Assembly (NCBI GenBank): GCA_947460165.1
Contig: CANHKH010000188.1
Coordinates: 1-6,568, forward strand
Length of the DNA stretch: 6,568 nt
From: Comamonadaceae bacterium
GTDB lineage: Bacteria > Pseudomonadota > Gammaproteobacteria > Burkholderiales > Burkholderiaceae_C
Reading direction: 5' to 3'
Under the pieces are notes generated by a model. It had not been told where the DNA came from, did not search any database, and was given only the letters and a program-made list of their open reading frames with translations. Of the stretch, positions 5,121-6,568 are shown one piece after another (positions within the stretch are counted from its first letter, which is position 1; each line of letters starts with the position of its first letter). The position numbers and the translations under genes are program-made.

Positions 5121-6506
5121 ATGACTAAAAGTAATTTTTCTACAAAGACCTTGGTCGCCTGCATGGTGATGATGGGATCCCTCATGGCCACGTCTGAGGC
5201 CCTCGCCGGCTGCAGGTGGTACGACGCCGGATGCAAGGCCAGGGAGGCTGCTGAGTCCGCCAAAAGAAGGATTGAAGAAGCCGCAAGGGCAGCCCAAGCT
5301 GCGGCCGACCAAGCGCGTCAACAAGCCGAAGCCCAAGCTGCCGAAGCCAGGCGCGTTGCAGAACAAGCTGCAGCCTTGGCCGCCCAGCAAGCTGCTGCGG
5401 CCAGAGCCGCTGCAGAAGCTGCCGCCAGAGCCGCTTTGGAAGTGGCACGCCAGCGCGCGCCCATGCAGCCCAATGAGGCCGTTAACTTTGCCAACGCCAG
5501 GCTCAACCAAGTAGGCAGCGGCATACAGGGTGCGGCTGTGTCTTCCATGCTGGCCGCGTCCTCGGGCATCAATCGCGCGGCAAACGACGTCAATTCGGGC
5601 TTCCGCCGAGTGGGCGACACCTTGGACAACGAGCTCAAAAAGCTCAACGTGCGCATCCCCGATGTGGCTGGCATCGTGCTGGAAAGCACCAAGCCTGCGG
5701 TCAACCAGGTCAAAAGCTTTGACGCATTCCGCCGCGCGATGAACACCAACTTTGCCAAACTTGACGGCAACGACATGGGCGCGATCTGGAGCATCATGCG
5801 CTCGGTCATGGAGTCCAAGCGTCCCAGCAACGAGCAGATTGCTGACTTCCAGGCCACCATGCGGGACCTCGTTGGTGACGTCTCCAATGGTTGCCAAATC
5901 TGCCCCATGCCAGGTCGCGCAGGTGTGGGCATTTCCGTGACCATTTCTTCGCCCACGGTCACGGGCAGCACTGGACTTCCAATCCCTTTGGGTGGGTCTG
6001 TGACCTTCAGCCTGGTGCAAAGCACCTACTTGGTCAATGGCAGGCCTCAGTTTGTGGCGGGCTACGCCGTCAATGCCGAAGCCACCACGGCTGTCCGTTC
6101 GATTCCTGAAGTCACCATGGGCGTGACCTGGATCAATGGTGAACTGTCCACCAGCGTACTGCCTTTGGCCACGCTCAGCGTGGCCATGTCTACCCCTGCC
6201 GTTGAAACGCCTTATGGCAGCTTCTCTGGTGGTGGCTCGGTCGGTTTGACCACGCCTGACAGTGTGTACATGTTCCTGGACGTTGCAGAGCGCCAAAAAT
6301 TGGTCAACGCGCTCAGAAACCCATCCCAGGGTCCTGCCTATGTGATCGAAAGAGCCAACCAGGCCATCCGTGACCTGGAAACCATGGTCAGGAATCCTGC
6401 CCTTGAATCAGGCATCACTGTCGGCCTGCCAGGCACCAGCGCCATGAAGATCAAGCCCGATGGCGCCATGGTCTTGAGCTTGGGCGGGACGATTGCCTCG
6501 TTCTAA
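5121..6506 (+). CDS. Exported Ala-rich coiled-coil protein with beta-rich C-terminus, unknown function
   Basis: The product is 461 aa. The export signal has K3 and K9, hydrophobic 10-23, then EALAGC at 26-31. This fits signal peptidase I cleavage after ALA (29), but LAGC (28-31) is also a textbook lipobox, so a lipoprotein anchored at C31 is possible; the Glu26 inside the hydrophobic region speaks somewhat against it. Residues 39-113 are an Ala/Glu/Arg/Gln coiled-coil stretch, 117-256 look helical, C258-Q-I-C261 forms a CxxC motif, and 263-376 are beta-rich with many Val, Thr, Ser and Gly. A helical segment (386-431) and a last beta stretch follow. Mature cysteines are only C31, C38, C258 and C261, which would allow two disulfides. 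I recognise no family. The start has no Shine-Dalgarno sequence, only an A-rich run. It is likely co-transcribed and translated with the gene ending at 5084. Confidence 0.88.
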   Translation: MTKSNFSTKTLVACMVMMGSLMATSEALAGCRWYDAGCKAREAAESAKRRIEEAARAAQAAADQARQQAEAQAAEARRVAEQAAALAAQQAAAARAAAEAAARAALEVARQRAPMQPNEAVNFANARLNQVGSGIQGAAVSSMLAASSGINRAANDVNSGFRRVGDTLDNELKKLNVRIPDVAGIVLESTKPAVNQVKSFDAFRRAMNTNFAKLDGNDMGAIWSIMRSVMESKRPSNEQIADFQATMRDLVGDVSNGCQICPMPGRAGVGISVTISSPTVTGSTGLPIPLGGSVTFSLVQSTYLVNGRPQFVAGYAVNAEATTAVRSIPEVTMGVTWINGELSTSVLPLATLSVAMSTPAVETPYGSFSGGGSVGLTTPDSVYMFLDVAERQKLVNALRNPSQGPAYVIERANQAIRDLETMVRNPALESGITVGLPGTSAMKIKPDGAMVLSLGGTIASF

Positions 6507-6568
6507 AGAACGCAGCCTTGGCGCTGCTGGATGAGGCTCACAAGGCCTTGTTCAAGCATTGAGCGCCA
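6507..6568 (+). other. Short tail after the last gene, no clear terminator
   Basis: The 62 bases after the stop have no hairpin with a T-run. TGGCGCT (6519-6525) and AGCGCCA (6562-6568) are inverted copies 36 nt apart, so a stem could form, but the window ends there. In another frame 6509-6562 reads NAALALLDEAHKALFKH and then stops; this looks protein-like but has no start codon of its own nearby, so I do not call a gene. Confidence 0.35.

Noticed and set aside
4125..6296. A 723-codon open frame on the minus strand antisense to both the 4206 and 5121 genes
   Set aside because: Both sense genes use the same frame phase and are very rich in Ala, Pro and Gln codons, which leaves few stops in this antisense frame. 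The translation is low-complexity His/Gly/Arg-rich, has no domain or export signal, and both sense genes have clear starts and signal peptides.

Overview
The window most resembles a betaproteobacterial chromosome, probably Burkholderiales/Comamonadaceae. This is inferred from moderately high G+C, the codon choice, the many short GC-stem terminators and the style of the periplasmic binding protein at the left edge. I did not compute a genus-level match. All genes I can support lie on the + strand, and all carry export signals or belong to an exported family.

Layout: (1) positions 1-378 are the 3' end of a type-2 periplasmic substrate-binding protein gene. (2) Positions 379-835 are a non-coding leader that starts with a hairpin and an intrinsic terminator. 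(3) Positions 836-2971 encode a 711-aa secreted protein. It has a 411-bp tandem duplication (four half-repeats with an FGDP-PG-GK motif), a region with 16 cysteines, and a helical C-terminal part ending in two hydrophobic stretches. (4) A strong terminator at 3004-3035 stands 12 nt before a small secreted helical protein gene (3048-3548). (5) Positions 3549-4205 are a second long non-coding stretch; from 3771 to the next start codon it is a colinear copy of the leader at 394-835. (6) Positions 4206-5084 encode a 292-aa secreted, cysteine-free, Ala/Pro-rich coiled-coil protein. Position 5121 starts a 461-aa exported protein with an Ala-rich coiled coil, a helical middle and a beta-rich C-terminal region. 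These two are only 36 nt apart and look like one operon.

How they may work together: the genes at 836 and 4206 are unrelated in sequence but sit behind duplicated ~440-bp leaders, so they are probably regulated in the same way. With the 3048 and 5121 genes they form a run of four exported proteins that I cannot assign to a known family. They could form an extracytoplasmic complex or surface structure: a cysteine-rich repeat protein plus partners with long helices. That is inference only. No transposase, CRISPR array, tRNA or rRNA was seen.
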